64,000 bases of DNA, taken from contig NZ_JADQDO010000002.1 in the NCBI RefSeq assembly GCF_015694465.1, forward strand, positions 248,001-312,000. Direction: 5' to 3'. A program made the position numbers and the translations under genes. Shown in pieces: positions 1 through 8,593 of the stretch. The notes beneath the pieces were generated by a model. That model had not been told where the DNA came from. It made no database searches and saw only the letters and a program-made list of their open reading frames with translations. Position 1 is the stretch's first letter. Each line of letters starts with the position of its first letter. Origin of the DNA: Microvirga alba (GTDB lineage: Bacteria > Pseudomonadota > Alphaproteobacteria > Rhizobiales > Beijerinckiaceae).

Positions 1-395
1 CGATCGAGCCGGGCAGCCTCACGACGACGACGATCAAGGGCCTGCCGGTCGCCACGGCTTCTTCCACGGGAAAAGAGTGGCTGTTCCGGCTATCCGCCAT
101 TCGCATCGGGAACACGACGTATCGGCTCATCATGGCCGTGCGGAACGGCACCGGCGACCTTGAAGGCATGTTTCAGCGGACCCTCAATACGGTTCGCCAG
201 GTTCATTCAGACGAGGCCCGCATGATCAGGCCCCTGACGCTCCAGATGGTCACGGCGCAACCGGGCGACACCGCGCAACGCCTCGCCGAACGCATGCCTG
301 TCGACCGGGCGCTGGAGCGCTTCCTGCTGATCAACGGGCTTGAAAAGAACGGCCCGCTCAAGCCGGGCGAGCGCTACAAGGTCATCGTCGAGTAA
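1..395 (+). CDS. M48-family metallopeptidase, C-terminal fragment (5' end outside window)
   Basis: The reading frame is open from the window edge to the TAA at 393-395, so this is the C-terminal ~130 residues of a gene that starts upstream. The visible part has a 'GKEWLFRLSAIRIGNTTYRLI' type strand followed by a LysM-like tail with 'PGDTAQRLAERM' and 'ERFLLINGL'. That arrangement is typical of the C-terminus of periplasmic M48 (YfgC/BepA-like) metalloproteases of Hyphomicrobiales, which take part in envelope protein quality control. The HExxH catalytic motif would lie upstream and cannot be seen, so the family call rests on the tail alone. An internal ATG at 132 is not the true start. The gene converges on rpoH across an inverted repeat. 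Confidence 0.6.
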   Translation, partial: IEPGSLTTTTIKGLPVATASSTGKEWLFRLSAIRIGNTTYRLIMAVRNGTGDLEGMFQRTLNTVRQVHSDEARMIRPLTLQMVTAQPGDTAQRLAERMPVDRALERFLLINGLEKNGPLKPGERYKVIVE

Positions 396-416
396 CCGGC
401 GCAAAATCAACAGGTC

Positions 417-444
417 AGAGTGCGTTTAAACGCAAGCGGACTCT
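417..444. repeat. Inverted repeat between convergent genes
   Basis: Imperfect palindrome with AGAGT/ACTCT ends around a perfect GCGTTTAAACGC core at 422-433. It lies between the converging M48 and rpoH genes and touches the rpoH stop codon. It may serve as a transcript end for either gene, but there is no T-run, so this is inference. Confidence 0.45.
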
Positions 445-1315
445 AAACGAAAGCGCCCGATGCCTGCGGATGCTTCTCGATCAGGGCGCGTTTGAGCTTT
501 TCCAAGGCGCGGTTTTCGATCTGCCGGACGCGTTCCTTCGAGATCCCGAGCCGGTCGCCCAGAAACTCCAGGGTCACCTGCTCCTCATCGAGCCGCCGCG
601 CCCGCAGGATGCGCAGTTCGCGCTCGTTGAGCACTTCCAGCGCCTGCCGCAGCCACCGGACCCGGCGCTCGCTGTCGATGACCTCGCTGACGCTCTCGTC
701 GGGCAACGGGCTGGTGTCCACCAGGAATTCGACCCGTTCCGCCGAATTGCCGGCATCGGCATCGAGAACGGGTGCGTTAAGAGAGGCGTCGGGAGCCGAG
801 AGGCGGGCATCCATCAGCGCGACATCGGCCCGGGAAACCCCGATGGCGTCGGCGATCTTCTGATGGACTTCGCTTGCGATACGCTCCTCGCCGCCCCGGG
901 TCAGGCGGGCGCGCAGACGGCGCAAGTTGAAGAAAAGAGCCTTCTGGGCGGAACTTGTTCCGCCTCGTACAATTGACCAGTTACGCAGGATGTAATCCTG
1001 GACCGAGGCGCGGATCCACCACGTGGCGTAGGTCGAGAACCGGACTTCGCGCTCGGGCTCGAAGCGCGCCGCGGCCTCGAGAAGACCCACGTGGCCTTCC
1101 TGAACCAGATCGGCCATGGGCAGTCCGTAATGTCGGAACCGGGCCGCCAGCGCAATCACAAGACGCATATGGGCGGCGGTGAGTTGGTGAAGAGCCGTTT
1201 CGTCGCCCTGGTCCTTCCATCGCACTGCGAGCAGGTGCTCCTCCTCCCGTTCGAGGAATGGAGCGTTCATGGCAGCACGCACAAACCGGCGACGAACCCC
1301 TGAGATTTCTCCCAT
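443..1315 (-). CDS. rpoH: RNA polymerase sigma-32 (heat-shock) family factor RpoH
   Basis: A 290-residue sigma-70 family protein of the size usual for alphaproteobacterial RpoH. It directs core RNA polymerase to heat-shock or stress promoters. Region 2 carries DLVQEGHVGLLEAA (about residues 69-82) and FSTYATWWIRASVQDYI. The RpoH box QKALFFNLRRLR is at about 124-135 and separates it from housekeeping sigma factors. Region 4 ends with the helix-turn-helix GISKERVRQIENRALEKL. The ATG at 1315 is supported by an AGGGAGG Shine-Dalgarno about 6 nt upstream; a second Met 15 codons in is possible. The gene lies downstream of carD, separated by carD's terminator, so it is probably its own unit. Alphaproteobacteria often hold several rpoH paralogues, and which one this is cannot be told here. 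Confidence 0.9.
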   Translation of the reverse strand: MGEISGVRRRFVRAAMNAPFLEREEEHLLAVRWKDQGDETALHQLTAAHMRLVIALAARFRHYGLPMADLVQEGHVGLLEAAARFEPEREVRFSTYATWWIRASVQDYILRNWSIVRGGTSSAQKALFFNLRRLRARLTRGGEERIASEVHQKIADAIGVSRADVALMDARLSAPDASLNAPVLDADAGNSAERVEFLVDTSPLPDESVSEVIDSERRVRWLRQALEVLNERELRILRARRLDEEQVTLEFLGDRLGISKERVRQIENRALEKLKRALIEKHPQASGAFV

Positions 1316-1387
1316 CGTGTCCTCCCTTTGGCAGAGTCACAACGGGCGGCAGGGGAAAAAGTTCAGAGCAAAATAGCTAAGTTTCGA

Positions 1388-1416
1388 AAAATAGACTCCG
1401 ATTTCCGGAAAACAAG
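1388..1416 (-). promoter_or_regulatory. Candidate sigma-32-like promoter of rpoH
   Basis: On the minus strand CTTG (1413-1416) is followed after 18 nt by CTATTTT (1388-1394), about 72 nt before the rpoH start. This resembles the rhizobial RpoH consensus (CTTG, N17-18, CYTATNT) and would imply autoregulation. It could equally be a weak housekeeping promoter. Read by eye only. Confidence 0.35.
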
Positions 1417-1425
1417 GATCGCGAC

Positions 1426-1454
1426 AATAAAAAAGCCCGGCTGGAACCGGGCTT
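1426..1454 (-). terminator. Rho-independent terminator of carD
   Basis: Perfect 8-bp stem AAGCCCGG/CCGGGCTT (1433-1440 with 1447-1454), 6-nt loop, followed on the minus strand by TTTTATT. It lies 30 nt after the carD stop. Confidence 0.85.
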
Positions 1455-1483
1455 TCTTGAATTCGCGAGAGAGGAACCTTCGA

Positions 1484-2071
1484 TCAGGCAGCCTCTTCCT
1501 GCAGATCATCCGTATCGGCGTCACCCTCCGCCTCGGCACCTTTCGCGGCGCGGCGCGGCGACTTGGCGAGGCTCTGCTCGATGAGCTTCAGAGCTTCCGT
1601 GTCGGTGATCTTGTTGACGGCGGCAATCTCGCGCAACACCCGATCGAGGGCCGATTCATAGAGCTGACGCTCGCTGTAGGACTGCTCCGGCTGGGCGTCC
1701 GAGCGGTAGAGATCGCGCACGACTTCGGTCACGGCGATCAGATCGCCCGAATTGATCTTGGCCTCATATTCCTGCGCACGACGCGACCACATGGTACGCT
1801 TGATGCGGGCGCGACCGGTCAGCACATCCAGGGCCTTCTGCACAAGAGCCGGCTCGGCGAGCTTGCGCATGCCGACGCTGGTGGCTTTCGCGGTCGGGAC
1901 GCGCAAAACCATCTTGTCCTTGTCGAAGGAAACCACGAACAGCTCCAGCTTGAATCCCGCGATCTCCTGCTCCTCGACGGCCGTGATACGGCCGACGCCA
2001 TGAGCGGGGTAAACAATCGCTTCGCCGGTCTTGAAAGCTAGGCGCTGGGCGGACTTCTTGGCGGTCGTCAT
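1484..2071 (-). CDS. carD: CarD/CdnL-family RNA polymerase-binding regulator
   Basis: A 195-residue CarD-type protein. The N-terminal CarD_CdnL_TRCF module (FKTGEAIVYPAHGVGRITAVEEQEIAG, KMVLRVPTAKA) binds the RNA polymerase beta subunit. The C-terminal helical part (RRAQEYEAKINSGDLIAVTEVVRDLYRS) contacts the upstream edge of the promoter bubble and stabilises open complexes, mainly at rRNA and housekeeping promoters in studied relatives. A short acidic, Ala-rich tail follows. I place the start at the ATG at 2071 because AAGGAGG lies 10 nt upstream of it; an upstream in-frame ATG at 2092 has no ribosome-binding site. The gene is monocistronic, with its own terminator before rpoH. The order helicase-S4-fdxA-carD is, to my knowledge, common in Hyphomicrobiales. 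Confidence 0.93.
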   Translation of the reverse strand: MTTAKKSAQRLAFKTGEAIVYPAHGVGRITAVEEQEIAGFKLELFVVSFDKDKMVLRVPTAKATSVGMRKLAEPALVQKALDVLTGRARIKRTMWSRRAQEYEAKINSGDLIAVTEVVRDLYRSDAQPEQSYSERQLYESALDRVLREIAAVNKITDTEALKLIEQSLAKSPRRAAKGAEAEGDADTDDLQEEAA

Positions 2072-2524
2072 GCGAGAGAGGCCTCCTTGCATGGTCCCCG
2101 CCTTACGGCGAGGGCGCTTTAATTTCGTCCGGCAGGGCCCGGAGAAACGATAAAAACTGATTGCGGAACTTGACGGCTCCGCGCATATCCCTGATTAAGC
2201 CGACAGATAGAAACGCGCGAAATACTGACTTGCGGTAGCCAGCCTCTTCGCGTCATGGGTCGTGCGTCATTACTTCATTTTGTTCGACCGCCTACCTGCG
2301 GTATCGGCGCGCTTTTTCGGCGCAAGCGACGGTATTTGTGGACCGTATCACAGTCCGGCCGAAAAAGCAAAAATATTTCAGGAACAGCGTAAAGAAGTGA
2401 CGCTTATGGCAAGGCTTCCGGATGGGAATGGAAGAACGCCGACGCTGGCCGTCTCTTTCCCCTATCCATTTCTGATCAATAAATTTTTCCGGGCCGATTG
2501 ATTTCAGCCATCCAGGTTTGCGTC
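2072..2524. other. carD-fdxA intergenic region (453 nt) with a stem-loop at its centre
   Basis: No convincing gene is visible; an open frame at 2262-2501 has no ribosome-binding site and no recognisable domain. The region must hold the carD promoter and the 3' end of fdxA. The one clear structure is the inverted repeat at 2311-2368, listed separately. Confidence 0.6.
2311..2368. repeat. Long inverted repeat / candidate structured RNA
   Basis: Perfect 11-bp arms GCTTTTTCGGC (2311-2321) and GCCGAAAAAGC (2358-2368) enclose 36 nt that hold a second, nested hairpin ACGGT/ACCGT (2329-2333 with 2342-2346). There is no T-run after the stem on either strand, so a plain terminator is unlikely. Confidence 0.5.
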
Positions 2525-2863
2525 CTAGTCGCCTTCGCCGGGATTAGCCGAAAAGTACTTCTCGAATTTGCCCGTCACGCCATCGAAATCTTTGGCGTCG
2601 GCGGGGGCATCTTTCTTCTGGGTAATATTGGGCCAGCTCTTCGCCATGTCGGCGTTGATCTTCAGCCATTGCTCAAGACCGGGCTCCGCGTCGGGTTTGA
2701 TCGCCTCGGCGGGACATTCCGGCTCGCAGACGCCACAATCGATGCACTCGTCCGGGTGGATGACGAGCATGTTCTCGCCCTCGTAGAAGCAATCGACCGG
2801 ACACACTTCCACGCAGTCCATGTATTTGCACTTGATGCAATTATCCGTGACGACGTAGGTCAT
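2525..2863 (-). CDS. fdxA: Ferredoxin FdxA (7Fe-type)
   Basis: A 112-residue ferredoxin with one [3Fe-4S] and one [4Fe-4S] cluster, an electron carrier in the cytoplasm. Cysteines are visible in [17 protein letters not shown] (C9 to C25) and [12 protein letters not shown] (C40 to C50), the FdxA pattern. The tail ending near [10 protein letters not shown] is the extension typical of alphaproteobacterial FdxA. I chose the ATG at 2863, preceded by AAGGACC. The frame runs further upstream, but that part overlaps the S4-domain gene and looks unlike the family. It lies 55 nt after the S4-domain gene and may share its transcript. The physiological partner is not indicated. Confidence 0.93.
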   Translation of the reverse strand: MTYVVTDNCIKCKYMDCVEVCPVDCFYEGENMLVIHPDECIDCGVCEPECPAEAIKPDAEPGLEQWLKINADMAKSWPNITQKKDAPADAKDFDGVTGKFEKYFSANPGEGD

Positions 2864-2918
2864 GACCGGTCCTTTATCGAGGGTCAGTTCGAGAATATAG
2901 GCGCGAGTTGGCGTCGCT

Positions 2919-3221
2919 CTAACCCTTGCCGCTGTCGCTGACAAGCGTACCATTGTCTGGGCCGAGCGTGACGTAGAGCTGCCTTGCTTCCGTTGCAGGG
3001 CCCCGACGCACGCCGAGGTCCTCCACCCGCACCAGAATCGTCGTCCGTGCGAGCGCCACGGTCACCACATCGCCGACCGCAACGGCCTTTGCCGCGTCGG
3101 TGGCGCGCTGGCCGTTGACCCGCACGAAGCCGCTCGTGACGAGCTTCGCCGCAAGAGTCCGGCTCTTCGCGAAGCGTGCGAACCACAGCCACTTGTCCAG
3201 CCGCTGGCGGTCCTCACGCAT
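2919..3221 (-). CDS. S4-domain RNA-binding protein (HslR/Hsp15-like)
   Basis: A 100-residue protein that is almost entirely an S4 fold: [22 protein letters not shown] (about residues 6-27), then [21 protein letters not shown]. The family binds structured RNA; the E. coli relative Hsp15 rescues stalled 50S subunits carrying nascent chains. Whether the alphaproteobacterial protein does the same is inference. The start is 14 nt after the helicase stop, so the two are very likely co-transcribed, which fits an RNA-related pair. Confidence 0.88.
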   Translation of the reverse strand: MREDRQRLDKWLWFARFAKSRTLAAKLVTSGFVRVNGQRATDAAKAVAVGDVVTVALARTTILVRVEDLGVRRGPATEARQLYVTLGPDNGTLVSDSGKG

Positions 3222-3235
3222 CGGGAATCAGCACC

Positions 3236-6200
3236 TCACTTCTTGCTGTCCTCAAGCTGCGCCTTGAGGGCCATGAGCTTAGCGAAGGGCGAATTCGGGT
3301 CCGGCTGCTTTTCGCGGCGCTCGTGGCCGCCATCGCGGCGTGCCTCGATGCGCTTCTCGGGACGCGGCCCGCGACGGTCATCGGGACGGCCGGGCCCACG
3401 CGGCGGACGATTTTGCGGCCGACCGCCCTCGCCTTGCCCCTCGCGACGGTCGGGGCGGCGATCCTGACGTGGCGGGCGCTCGCCAGAGGGACGCTCGCCA
3501 GAGTGTCGTTCGCCCTGGGAGCGCTCCGCCTGTCCGTCGCCGTGGCGCGGACGCCGGTCGCCCCGGTCGGGACGGCCACGGCCCTGGCGGGGCTGCCCAC
3601 CTTCCTGATGGCGGCGGTGCTGACGCCAGACCTCGATCATGAGCGCCTCGGCGACAGGCTCCGCAGCCTCCTCCGAAGCCGGAGCTTCAACCGAAGGCGC
3701 ATCCACGGCAACCGTTGCGGCCTCTGTCGTGGGAGTTTCGACAGGAGCCTCCACGACCGGGGCTTCGTCGGTCGTCTCGATCGCGGGGGCGGTCTCGCCT
3801 TCCGTCGCAGGAGCCGGAGCCTCCACCACGCGCGGCGCGGACACCAGCGGCACGGTGATCGCCGGTCCGTTGCGACGCTCCATCACGTAGCCGAGCGACT
3901 TCAGAATGGTGGCAAAATCCTCGCCGGCGCAGCCCACGAGCGAAGTCATGGACACGGTCGGGACGAAGCCCTCGCCATCCGCCGTGCCCGCCGGCGGCTC
4001 GCCAGGGGTGACGCCCGGACGATAGGCAATGGCCGGGCGGATCAGATCCGCCAGCCGCTCCAGGATGTCGACGCGCACAGCCCGGCCGCCGCAGACACGG
4101 AAGCCCGCCGCGCGGTAGAGGCCCGCCGCGATATCGGTGTCGACCGGGATCGAGGTCCGCCCGGATTGGGCGAGATGCGCAATCTCGTCGATGCCCTTCT
4201 GGTCGAGGCCGCCATTCTGGAGCGCCCAGAGCTGCGCCGCGAGAGTGCGGGGAGCGGGCTTCAACAGGGCAGGCAGGTAAAGGTGATAAGCACCGAACCG
4301 GATTCCGGCCTTCCGCAGGGCCCCGCGGGCCTCCTGGTCGAGGCTGCGCACGTCGTTCAGCACCTTGGCGCGCTCCAGCACGCCGAGCGCCTCGCCGATC
4401 TGGAACGCGATGCCACGGGCAAGGCCGGTCAGTTCGGCGCTGCTTTCGAGCTGAATCAGGGGGCCGAGCAGGCGCACGACATAGGCCTTGAGCCAGGCGC
4501 GCAGGCGATTCTCGACCTTTTCGTGGGCCGGACCGGTCAATTGCTCGTCGGAGAGGACGCGCAGGCGCGGCTCGAAAATCTTGTCGCCGGGCTCGAGCTT
4601 CGCCACCGGGTCGCCCATCCAGCGGATGGTGCCGTCATTGGAGAGCACGAGCAGGGTATCTGGCGTTTCGGCGAACCGATCCGCCCGCGCTTCGATTTCC
4701 CCGGCCAAGGCTTTGCTGGCCGCATTACGCAGGGTCTTGGCTTCCGTGGCATCGGCCTGGGGATCAGGCACGAAATGAAAGCCATGCAGGTGGCCAATGT
4801 GCTGACCCTCGACCGTAACATCGCCGGAGGTCGTAATTTCCGCTTCGAGCATCGTGTTCTCTCTCAAGCGCCGCATGAGAACGCTCGTGCGCCGATCAAT
4901 AAAGCGCTGGGCGAGACGTTCATGGAGCGCGTCCGATAACTTGTCCTCTACCTGACGCGCAACACCCTGCCAATGCTCTGGGTCCTTTAACCAGTCAGGA
5001 CGGTTAGCGACGAAGGACCACGTACGGACCTGTGCTATCCGGTTGGAGAGGGTGTCGATGTCCCCGTCAGTCCGGTCCATCGCCAGGAGATGGCGGGAAA
5101 ACCAGTCGGCCGGAATCGCCCGGTCCGTCATGAGGAAACGATAGAGCTGGCCTATCAGATCCGCATGGGTCTGCGGCGAAACCTTACGATAATCCGGTAC
5201 TTGGCAGACCTGCCAGAGGCGTTCCACCGCGATCTTCGAGCGGCTGAGGGCCTGGATGTCGTCTTCCCGCGCCAGCAATTCGAGCGCCGCCACGTCCTCG
5301 CCCATGGGCGCACGCACCAGGCCATGCTCGCGGGGCTGTTGCGCGAGAGAATCACGCAGGCGGCCAAGGGATGAAAAATCGAGATCCGGGTTGCGCCATT
5401 GCAGAATACGCAGGGGATCGAAGGTGTGATTCTCTAACGCCTCGACGGTTTCCGCATCGAAAGACGGGCAACGGCCCGTCGTGCCGAAGGTCCCGTCGCG
5501 CAGATGGCGGCCCGCGCGGCCGGCGATCTGCGCCAGTTCCGCAGGGTAAAGTTTGCGAAACCGGAATCCGTCGAATTTTTTGTCCGAGGCGAAGGCGACA
5601 TGATCGACGTCGAGATTGAGCCCCATGCCGATGGCGTCGGTGGCAACGAGATATTCCACATCGCCGGACTGATAGAGCTCCACCTGAGCGTTGCGGGTCC
5701 GGGGCGACAGCGCCCCCAGAACCACCGCCGCGCCGCCGCGTTGGCGTCGGATCAGCTCCGCGATGGCATAGACCTCCTCCGCCGAGAAGGCGACGATGGC
5801 GGTGCGCCGGGGCAGCCGCGAGACTTTTTTCTCGCCCGCGAAGGTCAGTTTCGACAGGCGCGGCCGGGTCACGACGTGGACATGCGGAATCAGCGCCTCG
5901 ATCAACGGACGCATGGTGCTGGAGCCGATGAGCAGCGTCTCATCCCGCCCACGCTGGTTCAACAGACGGTCCGTGAACACATGCCCCCGGTCGAGATCGC
6001 TGGCGAGCTGGATCTCGTCCACGGCGACGAAGGCGAGGTCCAGATCGCGCGGCATCGCCTCGACAGTCGAGATCCAATAACGCGGCTTGTCCGGCTTGAT
6101 CTTCTCCTCGCCGGTCACCAGGGCAACGTTGTGCGCGCCCGCCCTTTCCACCACCCGTTGATAGACTTCGCGGGCGAGCAGCCGCAGCGGCAGGCCGATC

Positions 6201-6385
6201 ATGCCGCTCTCATGGCCGAGCATCCGCTCGATGGCGAGGTGCGTCTTGCCCGTATTGGTGGGGCCGAGCACGGCTGTCACGCCGCGCGCGCGCATTTGCG
6301 GGAGAAGGGAACGGCGGGCCATACCTGGTTCGGTTTTGCGGGGTCTGATCCCGGTGAGAGCTTCGAGAGGCCCCGTGGCCGACAT
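3236..6385 (-). CDS. SUV3-like superfamily 2 helicase with an Arg/Gly-rich tail
   Basis: A large (about 1049 aa) SF2 helicase related to mitochondrial SUV3, an ATP-dependent RNA helicase of the degradosome. Walker A GPTNTGKTH is at about 41-49 and the Walker B variant DEIQ (not DEAD/DEAH) at about 123-126; the latter is characteristic of SUV3. The second RecA domain shows ATDAIGMGLNLDVDHVAFASD and QIAGRAGRHL. From about residue 830 the sequence becomes Ala/Pro/Glu-rich, and the last ~130 residues are dominated by R, G, P, D and Q (for example DRRPDRREGQGEGG), probably a disordered RNA-binding tail. I use the ATG at 6385; a TTG three codons upstream and an ATG at 6322 are alternatives, none with a strong ribosome-binding site. 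It heads a run with the S4 gene and fdxA. The RNA role is inferred from the family. Confidence 0.88.
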   Translation of the reverse strand: MSATGPLEALTGIRPRKTEPGMARRSLLPQMRARGVTAVLGPTNTGKTHLAIERMLGHESGMIGLPLRLLAREVYQRVVERAGAHNVALVTGEEKIKPDKPRYWISTVEAMPRDLDLAFVAVDEIQLASDLDRGHVFTDRLLNQRGRDETLLIGSSTMRPLIEALIPHVHVVTRPRLSKLTFAGEKKVSRLPRRTAIVAFSAEEVYAIAELIRRQRGGAAVVLGALSPRTRNAQVELYQSGDVEYLVATDAIGMGLNLDVDHVAFASDKKFDGFRFRKLYPAELAQIAGRAGRHLRDGTFGTTGRCPSFDAETVEALENHTFDPLRILQWRNPDLDFSSLGRLRDSLAQQPREHGLVRAPMGEDVAALELLAREDDIQALSRSKIAVERLWQVCQVPDYRKVSPQTHADLIGQLYRFLMTDRAIPADWFSRHLLAMDRTDGDIDTLSNRIAQVRTWSFVANRPDWLKDPEHWQGVARQVEDKLSDALHERLAQRFIDRRTSVLMRRLRENTMLEAEITTSGDVTVEGQHIGHLHGFHFVPDPQADATEAKTLRNAASKALAGEIEARADRFAETPDTLLVLSNDGTIRWMGDPVAKLEPGDKIFEPRLRVLSDEQLTGPAHEKVENRLRAWLKAYVVRLLGPLIQLESSAELTGLARGIAFQIGEALGVLERAKVLNDVRSLDQEARGALRKAGIRFGAYHLYLPALLKPAPRTLAAQLWALQNGGLDQKGIDEIAHLAQSGRTSIPVDTDIAAGLYRAAGFRVCGGRAVRVDILERLADLIRPAIAYRPGVTPGEPPAGTADGEGFVPTVSMTSLVGCAGEDFATILKSLGYVMERRNGPAITVPLVSAPRVVEAPAPATEGETAPAIETTDEAPVVEAPVETPTTEAATVAVDAPSVEAPASEEAAEPVAEALMIEVWRQHRRHQEGGQPRQGRGRPDRGDRRPRHGDGQAERSQGERHSGERPSGERPPRQDRRPDRREGQGEGGRPQNRPPRGPGRPDDRRGPRPEKRIEARRDGGHERREKQPDPNSPFAKLMALKAQLEDSKK

Positions 6386-6504
6386 CCGGCGCAAGCGGCG
6401 TTCTCACATGGCGGCGGGGTGCTCTGAAGCGGCCCTGCTGCCGGTTGAGCCTTTATATGGGGGTTTGCATCGGGCGCGCTACGGCCGCGTGGCGCTTTGA
6501 ACGC

Positions 6505-7350
6505 TTATTGCGCCGCGCCGGCCTTCACGGCCTGATCGGCGGAAATCGGGATCGCCTGAGATGCGCCATCGATCGCCCAATTCGAGGCCACGATCAGGCT
6601 CATGCCGACCATGGTGCGAACCGCGATCCGCACGGGGACGAGAACGCGCGGCCCCTCAACCGGGGCCAGCCAGACCGACATGTCCTTGTTGTCCTCCATG
6701 AATTTCGTGGAAGGACGCAAGGACCGGTGGCCGGAAATGGCGACATAGCGCGCGTTGCAGACCAGAACCGGCCCCCGGTAACCCGGCAGGTCGGCTTTTT
6801 TCGTCTCGGCATAGCTCAAGACCACGTCGAACCGCGCCGCCCCGTCGAAAACCGGGATGGTGCGGTTGCAATTGGCCGCATCGGTGAGGCTTCCGGTCGC
6901 AAGGGCTGGCATGAGAAGCGCGCTGACGGGATCGACGACGCCTTTCTTGTGATCGTCCATCACCGGCACCCGGTCGGGCTTTTCGTCGATGGGCGGCACG
7001 ATCTCGACCGCCGCGACGCTCCCCTCCGTGAGGCCCATGCGCACGGTGCGCTGATCGCTGGAGGAACGGGAGGTCACTGCGAAGGCAGCCGGTTGCGGCT
7101 GAGGTCCGACGAGGGCACCGGACGCGGTCGCCGCGCCCCTGCCGCCGGTCAGCATCTTGGCAAGACCGGACAGCTTCACGCCCGCCTGCATCTTGTATTT
7201 CGGCCCCTCGAAGGTCGAGGACAGGTCGGCCTTGCCGAGGGGAAGGCCCGCGAGGCTGATGTCGTAATCCGCCTTGAGCGTCTGTGCCTCGCTCCGCGAG
7301 CCGACGCCGATGAGGGCCAGGGTCATAAGTGCTGAGGCGATGAGGCGCAT
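6505..7350 (-). CDS. DUF3108-family exported protein
   Basis: A 281-residue protein with an N-terminal signal peptide (RLIASALMTLALIGVG, cleavage near SEA-Q) and a DUF3108 body (LKADYDISLAGLPLGKADLSS near the mature N-terminus). The family is periplasmic and of uncertain function; some members resemble lipid- or polysaccharide-handling beta-barrel folds. I recognise the family but cannot assign a role. The ATG at 7350 gives a proper signal peptide; the frame extends 12 codons upstream without one. It is divergent from rpmB and not obviously in an operon. Confidence 0.8.
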   Translation of the reverse strand: MRLIASALMTLALIGVGSRSEAQTLKADYDISLAGLPLGKADLSSTFEGPKYKMQAGVKLSGLAKMLTGGRGAATASGALVGPQPQPAAFAVTSRSSSDQRTVRMGLTEGSVAAVEIVPPIDEKPDRVPVMDDHKKGVVDPVSALLMPALATGSLTDAANCNRTIPVFDGAARFDVVLSYAETKKADLPGYRGPVLVCNARYVAISGHRSLRPSTKFMEDNKDMSVWLAPVEGPRVLVPVRIAVRTMVGMSLIVASNWAIDGASQAIPISADQAVKAGAAQ

Positions 7351-7583
7351 GGGGTGTTCCGAGAAGTCTACCCTGTTACATCGCACGCGAATCCGAATAA
7401 ATCGTGACCACGATGTTGCAAAAAATCAGGCTCCGGCTCCGCACTATTCTTGACGGCCCCCCCGGTTTCGGCCTATAGCCTCGCACCTTCCAAGGACTTC
7501 TGGTGTCCGGCGGCGTGGGATCTGCGTTGAAGCAAACCCGCGAAACTCAAGCCGCGACGCCCTGTGATAATAGGATTGAACCC

Positions 7584-7874
7584 ATGTCGCGCCGTTGCGA
7601 ACTGACCGGCAAGGCCGTGCTGAGTGGCCACCTCGTGAGCCACTCGAACCGCAAGACGAAGCGGAAGTTCCTGCCGAACCTCTGCAACGTCACGCTGCAA
7701 TCGGACACGCTTCAGCGCTCCGTGCGCCTGCGTGTCTCCGCCAATGCGCTCCGCTCGGTCGAGCATCGCGGCGGCCTCGATGCCTTCCTCGCCAAGGCGA
7801 AGGCGGACGAGCTGTCGATGAACGCCCGCACGATCAAGCGCGAGATCGAGAAGAAGCTCGCCGCCGCGAGCTGA
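7584..7874 (+). CDS. rpmB: 50S ribosomal protein L28
   Basis: A 96-residue L28: [33 protein letters not shown] at the N-terminus is diagnostic, followed by [22 protein letters not shown]. It is a structural protein of the large ribosomal subunit. The start is ATG 7584 with AGGA 8 nt upstream; the frame extends upstream but not as L28. It is a single gene closed by a strong terminator. Confidence 0.97.
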   Translation: MSRRCELTGKAVLSGHLVSHSNRKTKRKFLPNLCNVTLQSDTLQRSVRLRVSANALRSVEHRGGLDAFLAKAKADELSMNARTIKREIEKKLAAAS

Positions 7875-7901
7875 TCTCGGATTTCAGCACAATTCGCGCA
7901 G

Positions 7902-7927
7902 CGGGCGGCCTCACAGCCGCCCGTTTT
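7902..7927 (+). terminator. Rho-independent terminator of rpmB
   Basis: Perfect 8-bp stem CGGGCGGC/GCCGCCCG (7902-7909 with 7916-7923) with a 6-nt loop, followed by TTTT, 27 nt after the rpmB stop. Confidence 0.85.
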
Positions 7928-7953
7928 GCGTTGCCTGTTCAGGAATGGACCCC

Positions 7954-8583
7954 ATGACCGCTCTGGATCGTCGCGATTTCGGAATCGCACTCGCCGCCAT
8001 GACCGTGGTGGTGCTGTCGTCGAATATCCTGGTCCAGTATCCGTTCCATGCCTGGGGCCTTCAGGATTATTTCACCTGGGGCGCCTTTACCTATCCCTTC
8101 TCCTTCCTCGTGACGGAGTTGGCCAACCGGCGCTTCGGGCCGAAGGGTGCTCGCCGGGTCGTCTATGTGGGCTTCGTCCTCGCGGTCGTGCTCTCGGTGA
8201 TCCTCGCGACGCCACGCATCGCCATCGCCTCGGGAACCGCCTTCCTGACGGCGCAGCTTCTGGACATCTCGATCTTCTCGCGCCTTCGCGACCGCGCCTG
8301 GTGGCTGCCGCCCTTCGCCTCCTCGACAATTTCGGCCGCGGTCGACACGATGCTCTTCTTCTCGATCGCGTTTTATTGCGGGGCCATCCCAGGCACCGAG
8401 CTGACCATCAGCGCCGTCCTGAATCAGGCCGGCATCGCAGATGAATGCATTGCATTGCCGTGGGTTACGTTGGCTCTTGCCGATTATGGCGTCAAACTGA
8501 CCCTCTCCGCCGTCTCGATCATCCCCTACGGCGCGATGCTCCGGGTCATGCGCCCGGCCCTGATCCAGCGCAGCGCGGCCTGA
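7954..8583 (+). CDS. yhhQ: Queuosine-precursor transporter, YhhQ/VUT family
   Basis: A 209-residue integral membrane protein with about six hydrophobic segments. Motifs of the VUT/YhhQ family (DUF165) are visible: FTWGAFTYPFSFLVTELANRRFG and DISIFSRLRDRAWWLPPFASS. The family imports queuosine precursors (preQ0/preQ1) for tRNA modification. AGGA at 7941-7944 is 9 nt before the ATG at 7954 but abuts the ATG at 7945, so I use 7954. It starts 26 nt after the rpmB terminator. No queuosine genes or preQ1 riboswitch motif are visible beside it. Confidence 0.85.
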   Translation: MTALDRRDFGIALAAMTVVVLSSNILVQYPFHAWGLQDYFTWGAFTYPFSFLVTELANRRFGPKGARRVVYVGFVLAVVLSVILATPRIAIASGTAFLTAQLLDISIFSRLRDRAWWLPPFASSTISAAVDTMLFFSIAFYCGAIPGTELTISAVLNQAGIADECIALPWVTLALADYGVKLTLSAVSIIPYGAMLRVMRPALIQRSAA

Positions 8584-8593
8584 GGCACATCGC

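Noticed and set aside
2262..2501. Open frame of 79 codons in the carD-fdxA gap
   Set aside because: No ribosome-binding site, no recognisable domain, and it spans the palindrome at 2311-2368.
3176..4939. 587-codon open frame on the plus strand
   Set aside because: Antisense to the helicase gene; low-complexity Arg/Gly/Ala composition from GC-rich third positions.
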